A DNA stretch of 64,000 bases from NCBI RefSeq assembly GCF_009389715.1, contig NC_052396.1, forward strand, positions 12,593,907 to 12,657,906, written 5' to 3'. The translations under genes and the position numbers were made by a program. The notes below the pieces were generated by a model. The model made no database searches. It saw nothing but the letters and a program-made list of their open reading frames with translations, and was not told the DNA's origin. The stretch's first letter is position 1. Each line of letters starts with the position of its first letter. Positions 36,507-48,369 of the stretch are shown here, piece by piece. The DNA is from Phoenix dactylifera (Eukaryota; Streptophyta; Magnoliopsida; Arecales; Arecaceae).

Positions 36507-37723
36507 TGATGCGGGATGAATGCGAGGGATTTAAACATAAGGATTATCAGTAAGTTATGTTGATTAACTAGCCTAATAGCAGCAGGAAATTCAGTCACAT
36601 ATGGGATAAGAAAACAATAACATGAGCATAGTAATTTCAAGACTAGTTACCCGCATGTACTAATTCATTTAGGACTTAGAAGAATGGACCGTTGTGGTTG
36701 AGAAACCACTTGATTAGGACACTTCCTTCAATAAATCAGACCTAGAGTTGAGGTTTACTAAACATTGAACTTCTGGATTTTTTTTGGAGGAGGATCCTTG
36801 ATCTCACTCTTGAAGGTTGATGATTGGATGACCAAGCTTCATCTTCCGTTGCAACAGGGCCCTTTTGCTATTGGTTTGGAAGGATAATTGACCCAATGAC
36901 ATGGAGTACTTTAAGGACCTGCAAAGAAACAGGGATTAAAACTTTGGCGTGAGAGGGGAATGGAAATCACAAAAGAAAAAGGAGGCGAGAGGAGGTAGGG
37001 CAATGGTGGATGTGGTAGTGGCTTTAGGGCCTCACGCCCAACTTGGAACAAGGGCCTCACGCCCAACCTTCTCTCAAGGTGACGAAGCAAGATTGCTAAG
37101 GAAGAAAGAAGCACTTTTTATTCATTCATCAATTGAAATTACAAGATATCATGAGGAGGTATTTATAGACTTTCCTCATGATTTGAAATTTAAACACATA
37201 ATGAATGGCGCTCCACATTTGAAGGCTTGGTTGCTAGAGAAAAGGAAAGAAAGTTGGCCGGCTTTAAGGGGGAGGATTTGAAAAGTTGTTGGCTCCCATT
37301 TGAAATTTTCTTGCATTTAAATTGTGGCCGACCTCTTGGACTTTGAATTTGGGTGACGTGTCAACTTGTATGAGGTGGCATGGTGATTGGTTCTTCTGAT
37401 GAGGTGGCATGACGTTGCATTGGTTTCTTTGATGAGATGATGTGGTCGGCTCCTTATGCTTGACTTCATCCTGGTTGGCGTGCTTCCATTGGTTGGAGTG
37501 GTGGTGAGGTGGCCAGCTGATGTTGATGTGGATGCCGAGGTGGTGCTCCAAGGGTGTGCAAAGGTGGTGGTAGAAACATACAACATGTCCTGACTTGGCT
37601 TGCTTTCTGACTTATTGAGGCTTGCTTTCTGACTTATTGAATTTATTTACAGGACTCGATCAAAGCCACAGTGACTTTGAGTTAATTGATTGGAGTCTTT
37701 TCTGGATTCTGGTGCCCGCACCA
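36507..37723 (-). repeat. 5' LTR of the gypsy element
   Basis: 1217 bp, the same length as the other LTR, followed on the + strand by the ATATG target duplication. It contains the element promoter, but I did not locate the TATA box with confidence. Confidence 0.95.
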
Positions 37724-37728
37724 ATATG

Positions 37729-38510
37729 CTAATATTTGAATCAATTCATTTTGAATATTATGACCTAAATAATGATTGTGAATATCACCATGTTGAATGC
37801 ATCGAACATGTTCTTGCATTACTGGATCAAATTCTGCAATCGTTTCAATAAAACTTAGAAAATTTTCGTTATTGCATTGATAGATCTTTTCATTCTTTTC
37901 TCGAAATGCTAAATTATTTTTTGCAAAATTTTTTACGACAGCAGTAATTCTCAATAGAACTTTTTTCCAATGATCCTTCTCTTGGTTTATTTGTTCTTGG
38001 AGACTTTTATCAATTGTCTTATTTTTTAGCAATTTCACTTCTAAATTAATCCACCTATTCATGTTAATGATATGTTCATTAGTTGTTTCATGACTTTTAA
38101 GCTTGATACCTAGATTTTTCCAATTCCTACTTTCTTCATTGACTAATTGACTCGTGCTAGGCTTTGAATCAAATAATTTACAACAAAAATAATATATTCT
38201 ATCCAAATCTTTCGAATACACTAACCATCTTCTATCATGTTTTTCACTATTAGGTAACTTACAAATGTAATATATTGTAGAAAAGTATCTATTATTTTCA
38301 TCCTTAGAAAAATGAAAATCATAATCTCTAATTAGACATCTTTCCACCATTAGATCTCTAAATTTTGTATCAATATTTTTTCATTGACCAGAATCATAAA
38401 AATCAGTAGAAATAGAACTAGTTTTACAATTTTTTTTCTTGTTTATCCTATCTCCATCTGATTCTTCATTGTGCTCTTCACTAGATATTATTTCACTAGC
38501 AATCTCAGTG
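37729..38510 (-). pseudogene. hAT transposase of element A, N-terminal part (TTF zinc finger)
   Basis: The minus strand reads [38 protein letters not shown] (TTF-type zinc-finger region) and [20 protein letters not shown], and is cut at QILA by the gypsy element. It continues at 29580. Compared with the hAT dimer copies, the first roughly 100 residues are missing: the frame starts abruptly next to GC-rich DNA at 38512. A stop interrupts the frame at about 38380. The gene is dead. Confidence 0.85.
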
Positions 38511-38511
38511 G

Positions 38512-39060
38512 GATGTTCACGGTCCAACAGAGGATGGTGGACTTTGGAGTGAGCCGAGTTGCCGAGGAGGCCGGAGCGGCGGAGCCCGAAGGTCGGAGGA
38601 GCCGAGGACGGCGAGGACGGCGACAAGAGCTGGAGAGGACTCCTCTTAGAGGAGATCCAGCCGGCGGCTTGCCACTCGCCGGGTCTTCCGTCGGCCAGAG
38701 CCCGGAGGTTGGAGGACGGGAGGAGCCGAGGACGGCAACGTCGGCCAGAAGAGGAGATCCGGTCGGCGGTCCAAGAGCTGGAGAGGAGATCCGGCCGGCG
38801 GCTCGCCACTCGCCGGGTTCTGCCTTCTTGGAGCCGGAGGAGGAGGACCGAGGATGGTGGACTTTAGAGCGGAGCCGACTAGCCGAGGAGGCCGGAACCC
38901 GGAGGTCAAAGGCTTGGAGCCTCGAAGGAGCTGAGGATGACGAGGAGAGATGGAGCGGTGCTGCAGTGGAGCCTGGAGAGGACTTCGGAGCACTGAGAAC
39001 CGAGCTGCTGAGTCTGCCGAGAACTGGAGAACGGGAGATTGAGAGAAGGTTCACTGGTTC
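38512..39060. repeat. GC-rich right-hand region of hAT A with internal repeats
   Basis: Very GC-rich DNA with near-repeated blocks, e.g. GCCGGCGGCTTGCCACTCGC at about 38660 and GCCGGCGGCTCGCCACTCGC at about 38792. Open frames on both strands here follow from base composition, not selection. Confidence 0.6.
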
Positions 39061-39423
39061 AGCAATCAAAAAAAAAGCACCGACGGCAGAGAACTGAGAA
39101 GGGGGGAGAGAAGGAGGGAGGAAATGCCCGTTGCTTGTCATTTGTCAACTGCCATAGCCGTTGCCCAGCCAATCTGTCATTGGGAAGACATCAAAGGGCC
39201 GAAGGGGATGCATCTGTAGCGGCGTATCCCGGTACTGGTAGTCGTCGCCCACTGCCCAGTGCCCAGCTACGACTCTAGCTAGCTTTCGGATGGGAAAGGC
39301 TGAAGCCTGAAAGCTACGCATTAAATAATAATAAAAAAAATAGTGCGATGGGGGCCTTCCCTAGGTCGAGGGACTTAGGCGACTGCCTCAGTCGCCTAAG
39401 GCCCGAGCCGGCCCTGCTCCTGC

Positions 39424-39720
39424 CACTACAAAAGAAAGAACATCTTCCGGCGCTTTCTTGGATCTTTACCGACGCTTATAAACGTCGGTAGATCTCCTGG
39501 TCACGCTCCCCAAAGCGTGGGTAAGACGTCGGGCAGGTGGGCGTGGGCTCGGTTTAGGCCGACGCGTTAAGAAAGCATCGTCAACCTATGCCGACGCTTA
39601 AAAGCGTCGGCGAACTTGGACCGACGTTGGTTAATATGGGACTAGACCGACGCGATAAATCGTCGTTAAAGGCATGCCAGTCAGTTGCTTTTGCCGACGC
39701 TTAAAAGCGTCGGCAATAAA
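39424..39720. repeat. Left subterminal repeat region of CACTA B
   Basis: Palindromes of the form CCGACGCTTATAAACGTCGG and CCGACGCTTAAAAGCGTCGG recur (near 39467, 39590 and 39696) with shorter variants between. In related CACTA elements such arrays bind the TNPA-type accessory protein. Confidence 0.8.
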
Positions 39721-40086
39721 TTTTTTTTTTTTAATTTTTTTTTCGTAAAAGTAATTTTTAATAGTCTGTGTACATTAAATTCTAACAAAACAAATACACT
39801 GAATTACATATATAACAAAATACACGTCACAAACAAGAACTTTGATTACATTCATATTATCATATTTGATTACATTGTACTTCAAAAACATTCTAAAAAC
39901 ATACAGCTCAAATTCCTAAGTACACAATCTACGATATGTATCAAGGGTCGACGACATCATCATCTCTACGAGTAGATGAAGTATCATCAACCTACAAGAA
40001 AAAAAAATATTTTAGAAACTAAAAATACGAAAGTTATCATGCTCATACAAAAATACATTATAATTACATAAAATATTCAAATAGAT

Positions 40087-41812
40087 TTAGTTATGTATCG
40101 GAGGAGCAAATCTCTGCAAAAAAGATGAAATATGGTCAAGCTGATCCTGTAAAGATTGTATCTTCAACTCTTGGCTCTGCTTCAACTTCGCCATATCAGT
40201 CATATGACTCTGCCTCATCTCCTCTATCCTTGTCTCATATGACTGCTTTATCTGTGCCATCTCTGTCTTCAAACTACAAACCTCTGCAGTGCTAGTACCT
40301 TGTCTGGCATCTTGGGTATATCGGCTCACTGCAGACAGCTGAGTGGGGGTAACTCCGACACCGTAACCCCTCACGCGACCATAACGTTCTGGGCCCATCA
40401 ATTCGGCGTAGACCTAAGCCTCGACGCGACTGGCCGCGTCGGATGATGATGACTCTCCGACGTGCTTTGAAATAAGATTTGTAGCTCTTTCCTATATCTC
40501 TCTAAAAAAAAATAGTCACATTAATATTTTAAAAAAGTAAAATTAATAAAAAAATTGTGATCAAATAAAAAATGGGTACATACAACTATATCTCTCGACT
40601 CGTCCCGGACAAAGCTGCCATCTCGGTGAGTGTGGATCATCTTATAAAACTCTACCTCACCAGGTTCCCTTCCATGCTCTACTATCTATACATACGGAAA
40701 GTATATTGGCAAACTATATATCATGATACGTGCTATATGTTAGTAGAGTTTCAAATAGTTTCAAAAGAACTTACGAATTCATTTCTACGTCTCGCATAAC
40801 TCTTCGAGCCTGAAGTATGAGGAACTGCTTGAGATGCTCGTGCAGATCTACCAATATTAGAATATGTCTGCCAAAATAAAAGCACACAGTATAATATGAT
40901 TCAATGTATATATTTGCAATCTATATTAATAATAAAGATAATATAAGATATTGAAACAATATACATGACCTGTCCTTTTTCAGAAAACTAGTAGTGAACA
41001 AGCTCCCTCCACTGCTGAGGGTATACATCAGAAGGAGTCACACGAGCAACCTCCTCCTCTGTCATACCCTCGCGCTTGAAGTCCGCCTTCAATTTTACTT
41101 TATATTCTTTCCATTTGCGGTTGAGGGACTTTAGCACCCAATCATGGCTCTCTGGAGGGAGTACAAACTTACCCTACAACAAGATACAGAATGTTATAAT
41201 AATATTAAACTTCAAAAGTAAAATTATGATAGTAAGCAAATTAACATACAGAAGGTATCAAATTAAAAAGAACAAATTTAATTCATTACCTGCATGAGTC
41301 TAAGAAGCTCAACCTTATATGAAGGAAGCATGTCATTCCACTTCGTATAGTTGAGCGGACATAGTTGACCCTTGCGTGCAATCGATCCTAAAAAGCTTGA
41401 TAGAAGACTTCCAACTCTATTGATGGGCTGCCCCAATTCGTTGCATCGGATGACGATCTTCTCACCCAAAGGAAGCTTCCACACATCCTTTGCTTGAGTG
41501 GGTCCTCGTCTCGTCCTCACTGTCCCTTGTCCATCTATTCAAATTAAATAAAATGTCTTAAAAAGTTGAAGACAAATATGAACATAAAATATGAACTTTA
41601 AATCAAATTACTCTGGATCCGGAGCTCATCCTCCGGGCAATCAGCAGGAGGCTCGCGCTGAGATACTGACTCGTGCTGCTGGTCCTCACATGGCTGCTGG
41701 GACTGCAGGGACTGCTCAGAAGTAGATCCCATCTGAGAATGCTGGAACTCCACATCTTTAAAGCATCTCCCTCAGGGCATATTATTACCTGGTATGCACA
41801 AAAAAGAATCAA
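40087..41812 (-). CDS. CACTA-element accessory protein (Transposase_24 / TNP1-like), multi-exon
   Basis: This is a minus-strand gene in several exons. Near 41520-41290 the translation reads RTRRGPTQAKDVWKLPLGEK, then GQPINRVGSLLSSFLGSIAR and LNYTKWNDMLPSYKVELLRL; this is the PF03004 (Transposase_24) core of plant CACTA-associated proteins. The next exon, near 41160-40990, would carry the WVLKSLNRKWKEYKVKLK and VYPQQWRELVHY pieces. A short exon near 40860-40790 reads NIGRSARAVPH. The last exon, 40401-40087, reads GPERYGRVRGYGVGVTPTQL, then a coiled coil rich in K, E and Q, and a stop. The start lies upstream of 41600, where I could not fix the exon limits. Such proteins bind subterminal repeats and help CACTA transposition. 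I did not verify that every splice site is intact. Confidence 0.7.
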
Positions 41813-42306
41813 TATTTGGTTAAATGATAAATTTATACTAAATAAAGGGCTAATAAAAGAGAATATAATAACTCATTCAACGTATGCTTCATATATTTTA
41901 CTTACCATTATGAAAACCATCCATTTAGAAAACCAGATTTCAAAAGGTTTAGTGTCAGCATTTCTATGCCTGATTGATTCAAACTTAACCCTGCTGATCT
42001 CCTTAACCCTGCTGAACTTATTTTTCTTGATTCAAAAGTTTCAAACCAGATTGATTCAAACTTTCTTTATCTACTGGAATAGAACTCTTTGCAACGTTGT
42101 TCATGCTGCAGTAACTGTTAACAGTAACCATATATTATGAGGTGTATTTTAGGGTTAAAAAGTCCTGTTAGGTTTCCTTTGGTATAAATAGGGTTCTTAT
42201 TGTTTTACGTAACAGAGTTGGACTACTGATTAATGAAGGAAAGAGTTTTTGTTTTGTGTGATTCTTCAACGAAGTTGTGAGGCGTTCAAAAAACATCAGT
42301 GTAATC
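41813..42306. other. CACTA B interior before the hAT dimer; possible LTR fragment
   Basis: AT-rich DNA. The last 170 bases contain TATAAATAGGG near 42184, followed by a T-rich leader-like stretch, resembling the promoter and R region of a copia LTR. Neither LTR ends nor a primer site were found, so this is only a suggestion. Confidence 0.25.
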
Positions 42307-45300
42307 CAGGGGCGGCCCAATGCATTTGGGGGCCTAGGGCGAACTCACTAAATGAGGCCTTTTTTAAAATAATAATAATAATAATAATAAATTTTTAATA
42401 AGTATAAAATACTTTAAAATTTTATTTAAAAATAATCCGTCTAGCTTTTTGAGATGCAAAATTACTAATCAAACTTTTGTACTCAAGATTTATTAAAATA
42501 TTATTTTCAATCGATAATATAGCTAATCCATTTAATCTTTCTTGTGACATAGTTGACCGCAAATAAGTTTTTATCAACTTTAATTTTGAAAAACTTCTTT
42601 CAGCAGAGGCAACTGTTACAGGTATTGTTAACAATATCCTATAAGCAATGAATGCATTTGGAAAAGAATCTGTTTTTTTAATAAAACTTAAAGTATCAAT
42701 AGGGGTACTAGTTTCTATTTGTAAAACTTCTTTTAGAACATTTAACTCCGAAAACAGATCAAGACCATCAATATCAGAATATTCACCGTGCTTTAAAAAG
42801 TTTTCAAGATTAAGACAACACTTTTTCAAATTCTCTTCATTCAAAGATTTTAACTTTCTAAAATTAAACAAAAAACCAAAAACATCTTCATATATGGTGA
42901 ATTGTTCAAACCTATTTTGAATTGAAGAAATAGCTTGATCTACTATATATAAAAAGTAATCAATTCTAAAAGATTCTTCAGCTGATCTTGTTGTTTCATC
43001 ATTACTATTTTCATCAAATTGTTTTTTTCTACGGATCACACGTTTTTCACGAAATATAGGTTCTATTTCCATTTCATTTGCAATTTCTTTAGATGAATTC
43101 AAAGCATTCATGAATCCATTTTCCCTATAACTTTTCAAATAAGAAAGAAGATTTTTTAATTGATCTATAGCAACATCAATATGCATATCTTCAGATTGTA
43201 AGTTCTTACTAACTGAATTAACAGCAAACAATATATCGTACCATATATTCATGCCTAACAAGAATTCAAAATTTTCAATCTCATATGTAGCTAAACATAT
43301 AGCCTCACTCTTTATTTTAGGATCTTCACTAGTTTCTGCTAATTGAACTAATGCATCTCTTATTTTAGGAGCTTGATGTTTAATTGCTTTGACACTTTCA
43401 ATACGACTTTTCCCAACGTGTCTGTGACAAAGGTTTAAGAGTTAATATAGATACATTATCTTGTAAAATTTTTCATCGTTTTGTAGAAGAAGAAAATAAG
43501 GTATAAATTCGTTGTATTACTCCAAAAAAAGATATAGCCTTAGGACATGAGTTAGCAGTATCACATAATACTAAATTTAAGTTATGACATCCACATGGTG
43601 TGTAAAATGCTCTAGAATTTATATCTAATAATCTTCTTTGTACACCTTGATGTTTTTCTTTCATATTAGACCCGTTGTCATACCCTTGTCCTCTTATATC
43701 ATTAATCTCAAGTTTATATTTTTCTATTATATTTATAAGTGCAACAAAAAGGCCTTTTCCAGAGGTATCATCTACTTCTAAAAATTCTAAAAAATATTCT
43801 TCTATTTTTACTAGACTTGTTGAAGTATCTACACATCTAGTTACCTAGGATCATTTGTTCTTGATGGCTTGCATCAGGAGTGCAATCAAGTATTACAGAA
43901 AAGTATTTTACTTCTTTAATCTTTTTAATTATTATAGTTTTAATTTCAGATGCTAATATTTGAATCAATTCATTTTGAATCTTATGACCTAAATAATGAT
44001 TGTGAATTTTACCATGTTGAATACGTCGAATATGTTCTTGCATTACTGGATCAAATTCTGCAATCATTTCAATAAGACTTAAAAAATTTCCATTATTGCT
44101 TTGATAGATCTTTTCATTCTTTTTCCGAAATGCTAAATTATTTTTTGTAAGATTTTTTACGACAGCAATAATTCTCAATAATACTTTTTTCCAATGATCT
44201 TTCTCTTGGTTTATTTGTTCTTGGAGACTTTTATCAATTGTCTTATTTTTCAATAATCTCACTTCTAAATTAATCCATTTATTCATGCTAGTAATATGTT
44301 CATTAGTTATTTCATGACTTTTGATCATAATATCTAGATTTTTCCAATTTCTAGTTCCTTCATTGACTAAGTGACTTGTGTTAGGTGTTGAATCAAATAA
44401 TTTACAACAAAAACAATATACTCTATCCAAATCCTTCGAATACACTAACCATCTTCTATCATATTTTTCACCATTAGGTAATTTACGAATGTAATGTAGC
44501 GTAGAGAAGTGCCTATTATTTTCATCCTTAGGAAAATGAAGATCATAATCTCTAATTGGACCTCTTTCTACTAATAGATCTCTCAACCTTGTATCGATTT
44601 GCTTCCATTGACCAGGATCGTATATATTTGTAGAAATAGAACTAATTTCATTAAGCTCTACACTATTCTTATTTATCCTATCTTCATCTAATTTCTCATT
44701 ATGTTCTTCACCATGAATATGGTTGTCAATCTCATTTTGTTTCATTCCTTTCATGTCATCTTTTAGCTCTATTTCAGGTGCTTGTTCTGTTGTTAATTCC
44801 TGAGTTGAACTTGATGTAGTGTTTTGTTTGTTTGTCATAACAAATTTATCTAGAGCTCCTTTTTGAGATTGAATGAGTTTTTCGATTTTTCTTTTTTTTT
44901 TAAGTTTTTCATATCCACATTCATATTTTCTATTAGACATTTGAATATAAAAATTATATTACCAAACAAAACAATTAAGATAATTACTACAAACAAATTA
45001 AAATACAAAAGAGAAAAAATAGAAGAGAAAAATTGTAACAAAATTATAGAAATTGCAATAAAATTAGGGAAATTAAACACTGGATGTTGAAAATATAATC
45101 AAACAACAAAAGGAGGGTTAGAAGGATCACACCATATGTTGTGCTACAGTGCCACACTGCCACTACCCACTGAGTCACTGTCAGTGTCACAGACTGACAG
45201 TCTCTCAGTGAGACGGACGGGAGGGCTGACGGGACGGCCGGGCCCGCCGGGGTCACGGGACAACGGGAGCCGGGGCCGGGGAGGGAGGCGAGGAGGTCAC

Positions 45301-45555
45301 GCCGTCTGCCGTCACGGCCTCACGCCTCACGGGAGCCGGGGCCGGGGGCGGGCGAGGAGCGGAGGAGGTCACGGGCTCACGGCTCACGGGAGTGACGGAC
45401 TGACGGCCTGACGGTGTCATAGGCGGGGTCCGGGGACTGGGAGACGCTCAGGCGGAGGAGACGACCTCGCCGGCTCGCTGGATTGAGCCGGACGGGCCGA
45501 CGGGCGACGGGGTCACGGCCTCACGAGAGCCGGGGGCCCGAGAGGCGGGAGGGAG
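42307..45555 (-). mobile_element. hAT dimer, unit 1 (right end missing)
   Basis: It starts with CAGGGGCGGCCCAATGC and runs 3249 bp to the next identical start. The coding part is minus-strand. A GC-rich tail (about 45170-45555) full of GTCACGG and CTCACGG words precedes the junction, where GGCGGGAGGGAG meets CAGGGGCGG. Unit 2 repeats the same order almost base for base, but continues past that point. Unit 1 therefore lacks the last roughly 570 bp and the right terminal repeat. Confidence 0.85.
42422..44940 (-). pseudogene. hAT transposase, unit 1 (frameshifted)
   Basis: This is a ZMYM1-like hAT transposase. It starts [18 protein letters not shown] at 44940 and reads through the TTF zinc-finger region ([20 protein letters not shown]) and the DUF4371 part ([20 protein letters not shown]). 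The frame is lost near 43840, where TAGTTACCTAGG replaces the TTAAAACTAGG of unit 2. It is lost again near 43410, where CTTTTCCC has one extra T relative to unit 2. The last frame, 43261-42422, contains the C-terminal dimerisation motif VASAERSFSKLKLIKTYLRS. The breaks are not the same ones as in unit 2. Confidence 0.88.
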
Positions 45556-45667
45556 CAGGGGCGGCCCAATGCATTTGGGGGCCTAGGGCGAACTCACTAA
45601 ATGAGGCCTTTTTTAAAATAATAATAATAATAATAAATTTTTAATAAGTATAAAATACTTTAAAAAT

Positions 45668-48182
45668 TTATTTAAAAATAATCCGTCTAGCTTTTTGAGA
45701 TGCAAAATTACTAATCAAACTTTTGTACTCAAGATTCATTAAAATATTATTTTCAATCGATAATATAGCTAATCCATTTAATCTTTCTCGTGATATAGTT
45801 GACCGCAAATAAGTTTTTATCAACTTTAATTTTGAAAAACTTCTTTCAGCAGAAGCAACTGTTACAGGTATTGTTAACAATATCCTATAAGCAATGAATG
45901 CATTTGGAAAAGAATCTATTTTTTTAATAAAACTTAAAGTATCAATAGGGGTACTAGTTTCTATTTGTAAAACTTCTTTTAAAACATTTAACTCCGAAAA
46001 CAGATCAAGACCATCAATATCAGAATATTCACCGTGCTTTAAAAAGTTTTCAAGATTAAGACAACACTTTTTCAAATTCTCTTCATTCAAAGATTTTAAC
46101 TTTCTAAAATTAAACAAAAAACCAAAAACATCTTCATATATGGTGAATTGTTCAAACCTATTTTGAATTGAAGAAATAGCTTGATCTACTATATATAAAA
46201 AGTAATCAATTCTAAAAGATTCTTCAGCTGATCTTGTTGTTTCATCATTACTATTTTCATCAAATTGTTTTTTCTACGGATCACACATTTTTCACGAAAT
46301 ATAGGTTCTATTTCTATTTCATTTGCAATTTCTTTAGATGAATTCAAAGCATTCATGAATCCATTTTCCCTATAACTTTTCAAATAAGAAAGAAGATTTT
46401 TTAATTGATCTATAGCAACATCAATATGCATGTCTTCAGATTGTAAGTTCTTACTAACTGAATTAACAGCAAACAATATATCGTACCATATATTCATGCC
46501 TAACAAGAATTCAAAATTTTCAATCTCATATGTAGCTAAACATATAGCCTCACTCTTTATTTTAGGATCTTCACTAGTTTCCGCTAATTGAACTAATGCA
46601 TCTCTTATTTTAGGAGCTTGATGTTTAATTGCTTTGACACTTTCAATACGACTTTCCCAACGTGTCTGTGGCAAAGGTTAAGAGTTAATGTAGATACATT
46701 ATCTTGTAAAATTTTCCATCGTTTTGTAGAAGAAGAAAATAAGGTATAAATTCGTTGTATTACTCCAAAAAAAGATATAGCCTTAGGACATGAGTTAGCA
46801 GTATCACATAATACTAAATTTAAGTTATGACATCCACATGGTGTGTAAAATGCTCTAGAATTTATATCTAATAATCTTCTTTGTACACCTTGATGTTTTT
46901 CTTTCATATTAGACCCGTTGTCATACCCTTGTCCTCTTATATCATTAATCTCAAGTTTATATTTTTCTATTATATTTATAAGTGCAACAAAAAGACCTTT
47001 TCCAGAGGTATCATCTACTTCTAAAAATTCTAAAAAATATTCTTCTATTTTTACTAGACTTGTTGAAGTATCTACACATCTTAAAACTAGGATCATTTGT
47101 TCTTGATGGCTTGCATCAGGAGTGCAATCAAGTATTACAGAAAAGTATTTTACTTCTTTAATCTTTTTAATTATTATAGTTTTAATTTCAGATGCTAACA
47201 TTTGAGTCAATTCATTTTGAATCTTATGACCTAAATAATGATTGTGAATTTTACCATGTTGAATACGTCGAATATGTTCTTGCATTACTGGATCAAATTC
47301 TGCAATCATTTCAATAAGACTTAAAAAATTTCCATTATTGCTTTGATAGATCTTTTCATTCTTTCCCCGAAATGCTAAATTATTTTTTGTAAGATTTTTT
47401 ACGACAGCAATAATTCTCAATAATACTTTTTTCCAATGATCTTTCTCTTGGTTTATTTGTTCTTGGAGACTTTTATCAATTGTCTTATTTTTCAATAATC
47501 TCACTTCTAAATTAATCCATTTATTCATGCTAGTAATATGTTCATTAGTTATTTCATGACTTTTGATCATAATATCTAGATTTTTCCAATTTCTAGTTCC
47601 TTCATTGACTAAGTGACTCGTGTTAGGTGTTGAATCAAATAATTTACAACAAAAACAATATACTCTATCCAAATCCTTCGAATACACTAACCATCTTCTA
47701 TCATATTTTTCACCATTAGGTAATTTACGAATGTAATGTAGCGTAGAGAAGTGCCTATTATTTTCATCCTTAGGAAAATGAAGATCATAATCTCTAATTG
47801 GACCTCTTTCTACTAATAGATCTCTCAACCTTGTATCGATTTGCTTCCATTGACCAGGATCGTATATATTTGTAGAAATAGAACTAATTTCATTAAGCTC
47901 TACACTATTCTTATTTATCCTATCTTCATCTAATTTCTCATTATGTTCTTCACCATGAATATGGTTGTCAATCTCGTTTTGTTTCATTCCTTTCATGTCA
48001 TCTTTTAGCTCTATTTCAGGTGCTTGTTCTGTTGTTAATTCCTGAGTTGAACTTGATGTAGTGTTTTGTTTGTTTGTCATAACAAATTTATCTAGAGCTC
48101 CTTTTTGAGATTGAATGAGTTTTTCGATTTTTCTTTTTTTTTTAAGTTTTTCATATCCACATTCATATTTTCTATTAGACAT
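45668..48182 (-). pseudogene. hAT transposase, unit 2 (frameshifted)
   Basis: From ATG at 48182 (MSNRKYECG) one frame runs without interruption to 46605. It covers the basic N-terminus, TTF zinc finger ([11 protein letters not shown]), DUF4371 region, [20 protein letters not shown] and [20 protein letters not shown]. The frame shifts near 46670, where GGCAAAGGTTAAG has lost a T relative to unit 1. It continues as [20 protein letters not shown] and shifts again near 46272, where the T run is shorter by one. It ends with SSIQNRFEQFTIYEDV and the dimerisation motif. The longest intact frame of the hAT copies in this window is here. Confidence 0.88.
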
Positions 48183-48369
48183 TTGAATATAAAAAATTAT
48201 ATTACCAAACAAAACAATTAAGATAATTACTACAAACAAATTAAAATATAAAAGAGAAAAAATAGAAGAGAAAAATTGTAACAAAATTATAGAAATTGTA
48301 ATAAAATTAGGAAAATTAAACACTGGATGTTGAAAATATAATCAAACAACAAAAGAAGGGTTAGAAGGA

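Larger units (their letters stand above)
29586..37723 (-). mobile_element. Ty3/gypsy chromodomain retrotransposon, 8138 bp
   Basis: Two direct LTRs of equal length (29586-30802 and 36507-37723, 1217 bp each) flank a minus-strand gag-pol. The LTRs read TG...CA on either strand. The flanking 5 bp are ATATG on both sides (29581-29585 and 37724-37728). The primer-binding site follows the 5' LTR on the minus strand: TGGTATCAGAGC at 36502-36491, complementary to the 3' end of initiator tRNA-Met. A purine-rich tract ends at 30803. The element inserted inside the hAT A transposase gene. By eye the two LTRs differ at 11 positions, nearly all transitions, with no indels, so it is young. Confidence 0.95.
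27946..39416 (-). mobile_element. hAT element A, 11.5 kb including a nested gypsy element
   Basis: The left end is CAGGGGTGGCCTAATACATT; the right end reads AGGCCCGAGCCGGCCCTG, so the two ends are inverted CAGGGSYGGC-type termini. The 8 bases before the left end are CTCCTGCT. After the right end come CTCCTGC and then the start of a CACTA element. Joining across that CACTA element gives CTCCTGCT, a perfect 8-bp hAT target duplication. The transposase gene is on the minus strand and broken. Without the gypsy insert and its 5-bp duplication the element is about 3.3 kb. The right 900 bp are GC-rich. It is a diverged relative of the hAT dimer at 42307-49363. Confidence 0.85.

Noticed and set aside
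38471-39141. Long frames in the GC-rich hAT A tail
   Set aside because: Arginine/glycine or serine/proline-rich products on both strands reflect composition and internal repeats.
39460-39720. Regularly spaced palindromes as a CRISPR-like array
   Set aside because: This is plant nuclear DNA; repeats are degenerate, unevenly spaced and bounded by CACTA termini with a TGC duplication.
45136-45555. Frames in the GC-rich tail of hAT unit 1, and their twins at 48379-49122
   Set aside because: They are low-complexity translations of GTCACGG-type repeats.
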